Virus record (IMG/VR): IMGVR_UViG_3300032053_004246
Span: 1-34,775 of that record
Strand: one strand, 5' to 3'
Length of the DNA stretch: 34,775 bases
From: a virus
In this document: piece after piece, positions 5,814 to 13,513 of the stretch
Numbering within the stretch: position 1 is the stretch's first letter
How the letters are laid out: every line of letters starts with the position of its first letter
Position numbers and translations under genes: made by a program
The notes under the pieces: model-generated
The model's input: only the letters and a program-made list of their open reading frames with translations
Told to the model about the DNA's origin: nothing
The model's database searches: none

Positions 5814-6254
5814 ATGCTTTATATAAGTTTAATCATTATGGTGTTTCTAACTGGTTGTGGTGGTACACGATGGGAAACCCTGCCAATTGGCATTAAAATT
5901 GAGGATGAAATGCTTGTTGATTCAACAAAACTTGCGGTCAAAGAATTAAATGAAGCCCTTGGTGATGTATTCTACATCGGAGGAAAACAAATTATGATTG
6001 AATGTGGCGGTCTTTCTGATTCTGATAATGAACACGGTCATGCTGAATACGAAGGATTTGATACAATTAATTCTTGTGATATTAGGATAGATTGCGCCTT
6101 TTCACAAGTGAGCCATCTGATTGAACATGAATTATTCCATTGTCTTGGATTTGATGAAAATGATCATGTTGATAATTCAGAGTGTGTTTTCAATCTACCT
6201 GTTGGACAAATTATTTGTCCTGAAATGATTGACCTATTTAATAGCGAATATTGA
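5814..6254 (+). CDS. Lipoprotein with metzincin-like zinc-protease motif (moron candidate)
   Basis: This is the only plus-strand gene in the window. The 146-residue protein starts MLYISLIIMVFLTGC, a short lipoprotein signal with lipobox LTGC (C15), so the mature form should be anchored to a membrane. Near the C-terminus HELFHCLGFDENDH (105-118) gives HExxHxxG and a later His. In metzincins the third zinc ligand is usually three residues after the Gly; here that place is Glu and the His comes three residues further on. A Met in CPEMID (137) could supply the Met-turn. Cysteines at 64, 88, 94, 110, 124 and 135 may form disulphides, consistent with an exported protein. The ribosome site is poor, with AGAAGG about 17 bases upstream. 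The gene is AT-rich and ends 12 bases from the convergent outer-spanin gene. Catalytic activity is inferred from the motif. Confidence 0.7.
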   Translation: MLYISLIIMVFLTGCGGTRWETLPIGIKIEDEMLVDSTKLAVKELNEALGDVFYIGGKQIMIECGGLSDSDNEHGHAEYEGFDTINSCDIRIDCAFSQVSHLIEHELFHCLGFDENDHVDNSECVFNLPVGQIICPEMIDLFNSEY

Positions 6255-6265
6255 GGGGTATTTGA

Positions 6266-6529
6266 TTATCTACACGGCTCCATCTGAGTCTTTACCTGTT
6301 GTAGGCATGTAAGAATATCTGACATATTAGCGTCGTATTTCCTTAACTCTTCCCCCTCGCATTTATTCGGTGCACAGTTCACTTCTCTTAATCCGTTCGT
6401 GAGAATATCGTCTGCACAAGCGGGCATCACGCATTTGAAATTATTTGCTGTTGCTGGGGAGATGACCGGAGCGCAGGCGATTAAGTTCATCACGAGATAG
6501 CTTGTCATTAAGGATGGCATCAGTAACAT
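6266..6529 (-). CDS. Outer-membrane spanin lipoprotein (Rz1-like)
   Basis: An 87-residue protein starting MLLMPSLMTSYLVMNLIAC, a lipoprotein signal with lipobox LIAC (C19). The mature part is short, with several cysteines, and fits an o-spanin that sits in the outer membrane and joins the inner-membrane spanin to fuse the membranes in the last step of lysis. Its start lies inside the inner-spanin gene in another frame, with AGGAGG (6536-6541) seven bases upstream, an unusually clear internal ribosome site. It overlaps that gene by 89 bases and runs 175 bases past its stop, an overlapped Rz/Rz1 layout. It is less proline-rich than lambda Rz1. Confidence 0.8.
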   Translation of the reverse strand: MLLMPSLMTSYLVMNLIACAPVISPATANNFKCVMPACADDILTNGLREVNCAPNKCEGEELRKYDANMSDILTCLQQVKTQMEPCR

Positions 6530-6722
6530 GATGGCCCTCCTGTTCTGCCTTTTCAGCTTCGACAATAGATAGGCGTACTTTTGATTGGTGTTGTAAGACT
6601 TCTGCATTTAAAGCCTTTTCTTGTTTTAGAGCCTCATCAGTTCCCCGACCTTTAAAGTACCAAGTGACTGCAACCGCCACAGCTCCGAGAAACGACAAGG
6701 CCGCTAGGATAATTTGAATCAT
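6441..6722 (-). CDS. Inner-membrane spanin (Rz-like)
   Basis: A 93-residue protein with one N-terminal membrane segment (MIQIILAALSFLGAVAVAVTWYF) followed by a charged helical periplasmic part (ALKQEKALNAEVLQHQ...), the build of i-spanins. It would pair across the periplasm with the o-spanin encoded in the overlapping frame. The start overlaps the holin-candidate stop by ATGA. Length is at the short end for Rz. The order holin candidate, Rz, Rz1 supports the call more than sequence similarity does. Confidence 0.8.
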   Translation of the reverse strand: MIQIILAALSFLGAVAVAVTWYFKGRGTDEALKQEKALNAEVLQHQSKVRLSIVEAEKAEQEGHHVTDAILNDKLSRDELNRLRSGHLPSNSK

Positions 6723-6946
6723 GCCCTGCTTTTTGCATTGAGGCTCAACCCACAGAAAATCAGCAGGCCGTCAAAGATATATCCCTCGATCACTGGATCA
6801 CCGATCCCATAAGCCTTGAGCGCTGAAATGACGGCCATGCCGATAAATCCTAAGATTGACCGTGCACCTTTTAGCTTATTGATTAGAGGAATCGCATCGA
6901 AAGCACCGGCCAGAAAATCAAATATCTGAGCAATTAAACTTTGCAT
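6719..6946 (-). CDS. Small membrane protein, holin candidate
   Basis: A 75-residue protein starting MQSLIAQIFDFLAG with AAAGGAG six bases upstream; an ATG five codons earlier overlaps the previous gene by ATGA and is also possible. Two membrane-capable stretches are visible: around SILGFIGMAVISALKAYGI and around IEGYIFDGLLIFCGLSL. The first 25 residues form an amphipathic helix. Size, two segments and position just before the spanins fit a holin, which would release the endolysin by making holes in the inner membrane. No specific holin family is certain. Confidence 0.65.
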   Translation of the reverse strand: MQSLIAQIFDFLAGAFDAIPLINKLKGARSILGFIGMAVISALKAYGIGDPVIEGYIFDGLLIFCGLSLNAKSRA

Positions 6947-6957
6947 GTATTCTCCTT

Positions 6958-7167
6958 TCATCGTTTCTTACCGCCCCATTCCTTCAAGTGTGAGCCAAGG
7001 ATTTCAAGTGATTCGTTGCTTAAACTCTTCGGCACGTAGGCAGGCGCGGACTTGCCAGACTTTTTTGCGGCATACGCTGCGCCGAATAAACCAGCTTGAC
7101 GCTTGCTTACGATAGGAGTGTGCCTACGTGCTTTCTTTCCTGACTTCTTACAACATGCTCCGGGCAT
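6958..7167 (-). CDS. Small basic protein with KxxRxHTPIVS...LFGAAYA motif
   Basis: A 69-residue lysine-rich protein. The text KKARRHTPIVSKRQAGLFGAAYAAKKSGKSAP resembles a short motif that recurs in many small phage proteins (basic run, HTPI.S..Q..LFGA, Lys/Ser/Pro linker) whose role is not known to me. Two cysteines (CC) stand near the start. AGAAGGAG precedes the ATG, and the stop overlaps the next gene's earlier start. It lies inside the lysis cassette, but nothing suggests a membrane role; it may be a small virion or nucleic-acid-binding protein. Confidence 0.65.
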   Translation of the reverse strand: MPGACCKKSGKKARRHTPIVSKRQAGLFGAAYAAKKSGKSAPAYVPKSLSNESLEILGSHLKEWGGKKR

Positions 7168-7203
7168 ATTATTCTCCTTCTGGAAGCCACCAGCACCACT
7201 GTC

Positions 7204-7263
7204 TTATTTCTTCTTCTTTTTTGATTTCTTCTTCAAGGATGCCTCCTTTCTTATTTTCGCCAT
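7204..7263 (-). CDS. Possible 19-residue lysine-rich micropeptide
   Basis: In the 83-base gap between two genes a short frame reads MAKIRKEASLKKKSKKKKK. Its ATG overlaps the end of the upstream gene and has no ribosome site. A TTG inside it (LKKKSKKKKK) does have AAGGAGG at good spacing. Ten of the residues are lysine. It may be a real micropeptide or a chance product of an A-rich gap; support is weak. Confidence 0.2.
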   Translation of the reverse strand: MAKIRKEASLKKKSKKKKK

Positions 7264-7460
7264 AAGGCGGGTCGGGGGTCTCGACACTCTCCGACTTTCC
7301 AATCGTAGATATAGATATGTCCTTTGATGAGGGATTTGATACTGCATGCGACGTAGCCGAAGATTGAGCCTTTGAATTCCGGTTCTTTGACTTCATGGCA
7401 TTGATAGTCATAATCCCCGTACACTTTCTGCCATCTACATTTTATTTTGGGTTCGCTCAT
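7251..7460 (-). CDS. Hypothetical small protein after endolysin
   Basis: A 69-residue protein, MSEPKIKCRWQKVYGD at its start, with cysteines at 8, 20, 39 and 58 that could bind zinc (the CHEV and ECRD contexts do not form a standard CxxC ribbon). Beta-strand-like text VACSIKSLIKGHIYIYDW occupies the middle. The start overlaps the endolysin stop by ATGA, which is the main reason to choose this frame over the others open here. No family is recognised. Confidence 0.6.
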   Translation of the reverse strand: MSEPKIKCRWQKVYGDYDYQCHEVKEPEFKGSIFGYVACSIKSLIKGHIYIYDWKVGECRDPRPALWRK

Positions 7461-7894
7461 GCAGGCCACCTGTAACCTAAAACTTTCTGAATGGAGAACC
7501 ATGCCACACTGACAGTGTTCCCTTGATTGCCGCCAAGAATGGCAATGACATCGTCGGGCTTCCGACCCATATAAAAACCAACATGTCCCTGATGCAGATC
7601 GCCACGGGACATAATAACGACACACCCATAGGCCGGAACCTTGATTTCCTTGCCCCACGATAACCATGATCTCGCTTGCGCCGATCCGGTTCCTATTTGA
7701 CCGGCCTTCATCATGCACCAATTCACGTAAGACGAGCACCAAGCGATCTCGTCGTCAGCCGCTTTCAATGTCGTGGTCTTATGGTATTCCAAGATGCGTG
7801 GATTGTTGTTTGACCCCGGAATCTCTGCCTGCCCGAGTTCCGTTTTTGCCATCGCAAGCCAAAGTGGCTCAAATTGTTCGATCACTTCAATCAT
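7457..7894 (-). CDS. Endolysin, TIGR02594-type (NlpC/P60-like) amidohydrolase
   Basis: A 145-residue protein that matches the TIGR02594 phage lysin pattern from end to end: AKTELGQAEIPGSNNNPRIL, then EIAWCSSYVNWCM with the likely nucleophile C53, GTGSAQARSWLSWG, GHVGFYMG with catalytic H104, and ILGGNQGNTVSV with N123 as third residue. Such proteins cut peptide links in peptidoglycan. There is no signal peptide, so export to the wall needs the holin. The start overlaps the upstream gene by four bases. The length is normal for a single-domain lysin, with no wall-binding domain, as is usual for phages of Gram-negative hosts. Confidence 0.85.
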   Translation of the reverse strand: MIEVIEQFEPLWLAMAKTELGQAEIPGSNNNPRILEYHKTTTLKAADDEIAWCSSYVNWCMMKAGQIGTGSAQARSWLSWGKEIKVPAYGCVVIMSRGDLHQGHVGFYMGRKPDDVIAILGGNQGNTVSVAWFSIQKVLGYRWPA

Positions 7895-8100
7895 GTCACC
7901 GCCCTTAATAATGCGTCGCGTCGCGCAATTAACCCGTGATAAAAACCGATCAATTCCCCGAGCGCAATTTCACCTTTCATATATTTTTCTTTAGTCGTGC
8001 AATCTAAACAGGTTTCGGCCACTTCAACCAGTCGCCTCTCTTCGATTTCATCCTCATTGCGAGGTGGATTCCAATTAGCATCAGAAGGTTTGAGTGTCAT
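7891..8100 (-). CDS. Hypothetical small helical protein
   Basis: A 69-residue protein, acidic in its first half (NEDEIEERRLVEVAETC) and helical, with a C-terminal segment ELIGFYHGLIARRDALLRAVT. It is joined by ATGA overlaps to the gene before it and to the endolysin after it. No family is recognised. Position suggests a structural or lysis-timing accessory, without proof. Confidence 0.6.
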   Translation of the reverse strand: MTLKPSDANWNPPRNEDEIEERRLVEVAETCLDCTTKEKYMKGEIALGELIGFYHGLIARRDALLRAVT

Positions 8101-8387
8101 TTGCCCATCATTTCCTTTTTGAATCCGTTTCTGTCCATATCCTCGCTGGCCTTCTCAAAGACGCTTTTCTTGGCCGTTGCGTAGGCCCCTTTTTGAAACA
8201 TCTTTTTCAAGTCCGGCGGAAGTTCGTCCGCGTTCATCACCACTTCTTCGCTCTTGTATTTGCTCTCTTTCCCTTCGCCTTCATTCCACGACCGATTGAA
8301 TATGTATTTCCCATCGTCGGTCTGCCTGATTGAAACTGATACTTTGTCATCCATACTCCCTCTTATTGGTTGTGATATGTCATTCAT
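8097..8387 (-). CDS. Hypothetical protein downstream of the large internal protein
   Basis: A 96-residue, highly charged protein. The start at 8387 overlaps the large gene's stop by ATGA and has AGGAGG seven bases upstream; a second ATG at 8354, preceded by AGAGGG, would drop 11 residues. Beta-like text VSVSIRQTDDGKYIFNRSWNEG leads, then a Lys/Asp-rich helix. No family is recognised. Confidence 0.65.
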   Translation of the reverse strand: MNDISQPIRGSMDDKVSVSIRQTDDGKYIFNRSWNEGEGKESKYKSEEVVMNADELPPDLKKMFQKGAYATAKKSVFEKASEDMDRNGFKKEMMGK

Positions 8388-11300
8388 GCTTGGCCTCCTG
8401 CCTCTATGATCTGATCAAGGACTTTCTCCGAGACGATCTTCTTTTTATAGAGATCGCTGATGTATTCAAATTTCTGCTCCGGCGTCATGGGCGCGATCTT
8501 CTTCAAGATGAATTGCGTGCGTGCGCCGTTCTCTACGCCAAGCTGCTTAATCTGTGTTTCAATCCAGCTCACGCCTTTCTGTTTGTCCTCAAGCATTTCA
8601 AGCGCTTTATCGAAAACCGGCTCGTCGGCCTGCAGTAGTTTCTCGAAACGCGCTGACTTTTCTTCCGGCTTGAGCGTGTCAATCCCTTCGATGAAATCCT
8701 TGGCCTTCTGAAATACGATAGTCCGCTCGTCGGCCTGTTCTGTGACTGCGGCTTGTATTTCCTTCTCGTCGGCCTGCTGATTGACAACGCCGGACCTGAA
8801 AAATCTCTTTGCCGCCGGATATTTCACATAAGCGGGCCTGCCCTTCTCCGGCTTGCCTACTGTAAATTGAGTAAGCCCGCCGCCAGTAAGTGAGCCGACC
8901 AGTTGCTCAAGTTTAAGCGGGGATAATCCACCCTTCTTTTTACCTGCCTCGTCTGTGGTCGTGAATAGATCGCCGACCTTTTTGAATATCTCCGGCGTTG
9001 TTCCTTTTGATTGCAGATAAGGCGAAGCGTTTTTGAGACGTTCCGGCACGACGTTCTGATGGAAAAACATATTGCGATTTGTCGCGTATTCTACCGGTGC
9101 TTTGAGTATCGGGTTCATAGAGCCGATCACGCTTTCCGTGCGCTCCTGCATATTCTCGCCGCTGATGTTGATAGGCGATATGTTTTCAAAGAAATCGACC
9201 GCGTATTTGCCAAGCGCTGCAGCATCTTTCTTGTGTGCAAATTCAACTGACGCCTCGATTAAATTTGCAAATAACTGCGCTGTCTCTCTTTTCGGTATGC
9301 GGTAGTAATCGCGTATCTTCCGCCCTTCGTCGTCCTCAAAGTATTTCGGCTGACCGTTTTCTTCGTAGCGCGGAATCATCCAATAGCGTTTGCGTTCTTC
9401 GTCCGGCACTTCGTAGTAGTCCTTCATGTTCTCATCTGAAAAATTCTGCATGGCTAAAGCAAGCGTCGGAAGTCCGACTACTGTGGCAAGGCGGGCCCAC
9501 GCCGTCGTTGCTTCCTTGCGTCCTGTCCGTCCTGCTAATCGTGCGAAGTCCGAAGCGGCACCTTGCACGCGAGCGTTTAAAAACATGAATAACAAGTTGC
9601 CCTGCTTGGTGAGATTGCCGTGGCGTGCGAAATCAGGACTGCCGGAAAAGTTGCGCACTTCCGTCACGATCTCTGCGAGTTTCTCTCGCGCCTGTTCCGG
9701 CGTCATTTTGTCCAGTCCCTCGATGCGCATACCGCGTTTGAAGCCAAGTAGCTTTGTCGTTTCCTCGACGGCATTTGAGAATTTAGCGACGTTATCGAGT
9801 ATCACGGTTTTCGGTGTTTTAAGGAATCTGGCCCCGCGTTCGCCCCAAGTTTTCTTGCCCTTGATATTCAGCGTTTCTTTGAACGCGCTCGGTGTTAGCT
9901 CGCGCTGAATTGTGGAGTTCGCCGCGCCGCTTTTCAGGAAATCCATGTAGAGTTTATTCGGCTTGCCGAAGTTTCCGGTCATGGAGCTATAAAGCGAATA
10001 TATCCAGTCGGACGGGAATCGAATCAAGTCGGACGGTTTCTTAATGCCATACTTCGAGATCAGAGCTTGGCGCGGTAGATCGGCAAACCATAGGTTGACG
10101 ACCTGAAATCCTGCGTTTGCTCCGGTCGCACCCCACCTGAACGGCTGCGCTGCCAATGCGGCGGCTTTGCTCATAATACCTGCTTGCGTCTTGTTCAATC
10201 CCTCAATGGCCTTCGCAACTTCCTTGTTGACGGCCATGTATTTCTTCTCGCCGTTCTCAAGGTAAGCGACTTTCTCGAATCCCTGCGCTGGCGCTTCGCC
10301 TTCTTCGAGCACCTTGATTGCCTCACCGTTCTTATCGACTGCGGCGACCTTGCCAAGTTCCTGCATTTTCAGGTTCTTCTCGGCGAGTATGCGCGACTTC
10401 ACGATGTTTTCCGCGCTGGCCTGCAGCATATTGCCAAGTTTGAAATCCTCGGATGATATGCCGGTGATCTTCTTCGTCAGGTCTTGTGTTGTGGCGATTT
10501 TCTTGCCGGTGCCTGCTATCCCCTCGAAGTCCTCCATGTATTTCATCACCTTGAACGGCGCGTAAAAGTCGTTGCTCTCTTTTATCGCCTTGTAGAGTTC
10601 CTCGCTCATGCGGCCGGAATCGACCTGCAATCGCAGGGCTTTGTCCATCTGCGATTGATATGCCTTCGCTTGCTTCTCTACGAGCTTGTAGTTTTCGGCT
10701 CCGAGTTTCCGGCGTAAGCCGTCCAAGCCCGCACGGGTTTCGTCAAGCGTCCAGTTCGCCACCTTCTTCGCCTCTGGGTCGGTGCGCAACCGGCTCTCCG
10801 TGCGTTTCAAGAAAAGATACTTTTGGAAATCGTCTGCAATCCTGCTGATCGGGTCTATGACTGACTTCTGAAATTCAATCACGTCTGCTTGCGTCTTGCC
10901 TGCCGCGCCTGCAATCTGCTCGAATTTTCGGCCTAGCTCAAGCGCTGGCTTCTTTATGCCCGCCTGCGCATACACGTCGCGTTCAAGATGCGTGAGCGGT
11001 GCGTATTCGGAAGTTAGCTCCGTCTGCGCCTTGCGGAAAAAGTCGCGTGTCCGCTCCTTTGTAAAAAACCCCGCTTTCTCTGCAGGGCTGAAAACCCTCT
11101 CGGCTTTATCAAGCGCCGCTTGCTCTTTCGGTAAGGGCCTACCTTGCGGCTTGAATCGCTCGCGTTCTAAAAGTGTTTTCGCGCCGGGAAACATCTCGAT
11201 AGCAGTCGCGCCCTTTTCGGATTTCAGCGTTTTGAAAAAACTGCCAAGCACGCGGTCGATAGTTCCGGCCTTCGTCTTTCCCTTCGCACTCTGGAAAAAG

Positions 11301-12925
11301 ACTTTATCACCTTGTTTGAATTCGGTTATCTGTGTGCCCTTCCGATAGTCCACTACGGCGTCACGCATCTGGCGTGTTGCAACTTCGCGTGTAAGGTCGC
11401 CGTTCATGTAGGCGTTGGTTATTTCGGCATACTTCTGACCGTCATATTTCGTATTGTCTAAGAATTTGGCAATATCTGCCTCGGCGAAACCGCCAAGTTT
11501 CTGCGCGTCCGCGACAAGACCGAATTGCGTCTCAAGGAATTTGGGTGTGTGTGGAATTTCTTTTACAGGAACGCGACCATTTTCCGCCAAATTCCCAGCG
11601 GGTTCTTGTCGAACGCCTCCAAAAAACCCGGCTTCCGCGCCAACTCGGCCTTCCGGCGTTGCAGGCGGCACCAACCGTTCTGGTTCCAGAGGTACTCGAA
11701 CGCCTCCGATTCCTTCTGGCTCACCTGTCTGTACTCTTGATGCTCGACCGACTTCACGTAGTACATTACCGACCCCCTCAACTACTTTTGCCAATTCGGC
11801 TTCTTTACCCATATTATAGCTTGTTTCAGTCTGCGCTGGCAATGCCCTTTTCCAAGGCTGGGCAAAGAATGGGTCGGTAGGGGCTGCCGGTGCGATTGTA
11901 GGCCCGGAAGGGCCTCCACTTAAATCAGCGGGCAATCTGATTGCCGGAGCAGGCGCGGGTCTGACGTATCGCCGCACCGGCTCGACGTAAGGTTCGGCTG
12001 CCATTGTGGCTGCTTGCGGTGGCGTGCCTTCTGCTTCCCGCCCGAAAAGATACTCACGCTCAATCTGGGCTTTCTGATCTAGGACCCCTTCGCGAATCGC
12101 CTGCTCTTTGGCGGCCGCACGTGCTTCGATTGCCGCTGGCGCACCCGCCCTGCTTTCTGCTATCGTCTGCCCTATCTTCTCGATGAATGGATGTTGTGCG
12201 CCTTCGCTTGGCCCCATAGCGCCCAGCCCGCCCAGAGTCACGCCGGAGCTTACTATGTCTGAAACGTCGCCGCCTTCTGCAGCCGCTTGTGCGGAGCCAT
12301 AAGCGCCGGTGCTTGCAACGCGGGTCGGCATATTGTAGCCGCTTACACCGTGCAGGGCTTTGCCAAACATGACGCCTTTAAGAAATGCTTCGCCTGCCGC
12401 TGCTGGTCCTTGATCTGCCGCCGAGAGCGCGTCCATAGCGCCCATGCCAACCGGCCCAGCGGCACCGCCAAGCGTGTATTTTGCAATCGCGCCCGGCGCG
12501 GCACCCACACCTTCGTAAATCTTTGCCATTGTCGGGCTATAAGCAGCCATGCGCGGCGGTTCCTTCGGCGCGACTGCCTCTGCTTGACCGCTCATGTAGT
12601 TCCCAATTTGGGAATAAATATCTTCGGCGCCCTGTGTGGCTGGGTTTATGCGTGCGTTCACGCCCGCCACTTTGCCAAGTAGCCCGCTGACATTCGCGCC
12701 AGTATGCCATAGATCGGCGAAGCTCGATAAGACACCCTTGCCAAGCGCCTCGCCTGTATCGGATAGTCCTGTGCCGAGATCGGTTGCAGCGCGACGTATC
12801 AAGCCGGGCTTGGGTGGCGGTTCGGTTTCTGCAAGGTAAGCGTCTGGGTCGAATTCCGCAAGGTAAGCGTCGGGATTGAAACCCGTCTCTTTCTCTTTAA
12901 GGTATTCATCGGGATTGAAACCCAT
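8384..12925 (-). CDS. Very large putative internal virion/ejection protein (LPD38-like)
   Basis: A 1513-residue protein, by far the largest here. It opens with three copies of an NPDxYL-type motif (FNPDEYL, FNPDAYL, FDPDAYL) within 33 residues. A Gly/Ala-rich part (roughly 100-260) with membrane-active-looking helices follows, then long charged helices (about 570-820), and a C-terminal half containing LFMFLNARVQGAASDFARL and a YYRIPKRE segment. The last part resembles the large polyvalent-protein-associated domain LPD38 found in giant phage internal proteins; I cannot confirm this without a profile search. Proteins of this size at the end of a podovirus structural cluster usually sit inside the capsid and leave with the DNA to make a channel through the cell envelope. 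I see no lysozyme or transglycosylase catalytic motif. The start at 12925 lacks a good ribosome site. Confidence 0.75.
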   Translation of the reverse strand: MGFNPDEYLKEKETGFNPDAYLAEFDPDAYLAETEPPPKPGLIRRAATDLGTGLSDTGEALGKGVLSSFADLWHTGANVSGLLGKVAGVNARINPATQGAEDIYSQIGNYMSGQAEAVAPKEPPRMAAYSPTMAKIYEGVGAAPGAIAKYTLGGAAGPVGMGAMDALSAADQGPAAAGEAFLKGVMFGKALHGVSGYNMPTRVASTGAYGSAQAAAEGGDVSDIVSSGVTLGGLGAMGPSEGAQHPFIEKIGQTIAESRAGAPAAIEARAAAKEQAIREGVLDQKAQIEREYLFGREAEGTPPQAATMAAEPYVEPVRRYVRPAPAPAIRLPADLSGGPSGPTIAPAAPTDPFFAQPWKRALPAQTETSYNMGKEAELAKVVEGVGNVLREVGRASRVQTGEPEGIGGVRVPLEPERLVPPATPEGRVGAEAGFFGGVRQEPAGNLAENGRVPVKEIPHTPKFLETQFGLVADAQKLGGFAEADIAKFLDNTKYDGQKYAEITNAYMNGDLTREVATRQMRDAVVDYRKGTQITEFKQGDKVFFQSAKGKTKAGTIDRVLGSFFKTLKSEKGATAIEMFPGAKTLLERERFKPQGRPLPKEQAALDKAERVFSPAEKAGFFTKERTRDFFRKAQTELTSEYAPLTHLERDVYAQAGIKKPALELGRKFEQIAGAAGKTQADVIEFQKSVIDPISRIADDFQKYLFLKRTESRLRTDPEAKKVANWTLDETRAGLDGLRRKLGAENYKLVEKQAKAYQSQMDKALRLQVDSGRMSEELYKAIKESNDFYAPFKVMKYMEDFEGIAGTGKKIATTQDLTKKITGISSEDFKLGNMLQASAENIVKSRILAEKNLKMQELGKVAAVDKNGEAIKVLEEGEAPAQGFEKVAYLENGEKKYMAVNKEVAKAIEGLNKTQAGIMSKAAALAAQPFRWGATGANAGFQVVNLWFADLPRQALISKYGIKKPSDLIRFPSDWIYSLYSSMTGNFGKPNKLYMDFLKSGAANSTIQRELTPSAFKETLNIKGKKTWGERGARFLKTPKTVILDNVAKFSNAVEETTKLLGFKRGMRIEGLDKMTPEQAREKLAEIVTEVRNFSGSPDFARHGNLTKQGNLLFMFLNARVQGAASDFARLAGRTGRKEATTAWARLATVVGLPTLALAMQNFSDENMKDYYEVPDEERKRYWMIPRYEENGQPKYFEDDEGRKIRDYYRIPKRETAQLFANLIEASVEFAHKKDAAALGKYAVDFFENISPINISGENMQERTESVIGSMNPILKAPVEYATNRNMFFHQNVVPERLKNASPYLQSKGTTPEIFKKVGDLFTTTDEAGKKKGGLSPLKLEQLVGSLTGGGLTQFTVGKPEKGRPAYVKYPAAKRFFRSGVVNQQADEKEIQAAVTEQADERTIVFQKAKDFIEGIDTLKPEEKSARFEKLLQADEPVFDKALEMLEDKQKGVSWIETQIKQLGVENGARTQFILKKIAPMTPEQKFEYISDLYKKKIVSEKVLDQIIEAGGQA

Positions 12926-12929
12926 TATA

Positions 12930-13505
12930 TTATAACCCCTGTAATTTCATAATTCTTGCTGCACGAGGATCGTTCGGATTCGCCTTCGCCCATGCGACCG
13001 CTTGGCTGTTTTTAGAAGGCGCTGACGCTGCGGGGGCTGGCGCTGGCGCTGGCGCACCTGCCGGTTTTACGCCAAGTGCGACGCCAAGTTGCGCCATTTT
13101 GTCGCCGCCTTTATTGCCCGGCGTGCCCACATAACTTTTCAAAGTATCTTTAAAAATCGGGTCTGCAACTATCAATTCGGGATTCGCTCGATATTTTATG
13201 CGAGTTTCTTCATCTACATTCGCCATCGTTGTCATGGCCGCATTTTTCCGCTGTGGTGTTTTGAATATATTTGCTGCGCCGGGCCCATTAGGGGTGCCTA
13301 CCCTGCCTAACTTCTCGGTGCGTGCTATATTATAGGGGTTAGCCTGTCGAAGTTCCTCTGCCTTCTCCATTTTTTTTACATCATAATCCCACTGTTCCTC
13401 ACGTTTTTTTCCTTCGCGTTTTGTTTCGTAGCTGCGTTTCGACGATTCGAGCATCGCATCGCCGATGGCTTCAAATGCCGCGCCTAACCCTTCACCTATG
13501 CCCAT
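12930..13505 (-). CDS. Putative internal virion protein
   Basis: A 191-residue protein: MGIGEGLGAAFEAIGDAMLESS at the start, a Lys/Glu-rich helix, a middle domain (ANVDEETRIKYRANPELIVADP) and an Ala/Pro linker (PAGAPAPAPAPAASAP) before a C-terminal tail AVAWAKANPNDPRAARIMKLQGL. A closing AxxWAxxNPxDPRAxxI segment of this kind is common in phage internal or head-associated proteins. AGGAGG precedes the start. Its place between the 328-residue and 1513-residue genes matches the small ejection-protein slots of P22-like and T7-like phages. Confidence 0.65.
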   Translation of the reverse strand: MGIGEGLGAAFEAIGDAMLESSKRSYETKREGKKREEQWDYDVKKMEKAEELRQANPYNIARTEKLGRVGTPNGPGAANIFKTPQRKNAAMTTMANVDEETRIKYRANPELIVADPIFKDTLKSYVGTPGNKGGDKMAQLGVALGVKPAGAPAPAPAPAASAPSKNSQAVAWAKANPNDPRAARIMKLQGL

Positions 13506-13513
13506 ATATCCTC

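Noticed and set aside
7169-7411. 80-codon minus-strand frame after the endolysin
   Set aside because: It has no ribosome site and is out of frame with the gene at 7251-7460, which overlaps the endolysin stop by ATGA.
10896-11819. Long plus-strand frames opposite the large internal protein
   Set aside because: Ser/Arg/Pro-rich antisense shadows of a clear coding gene.
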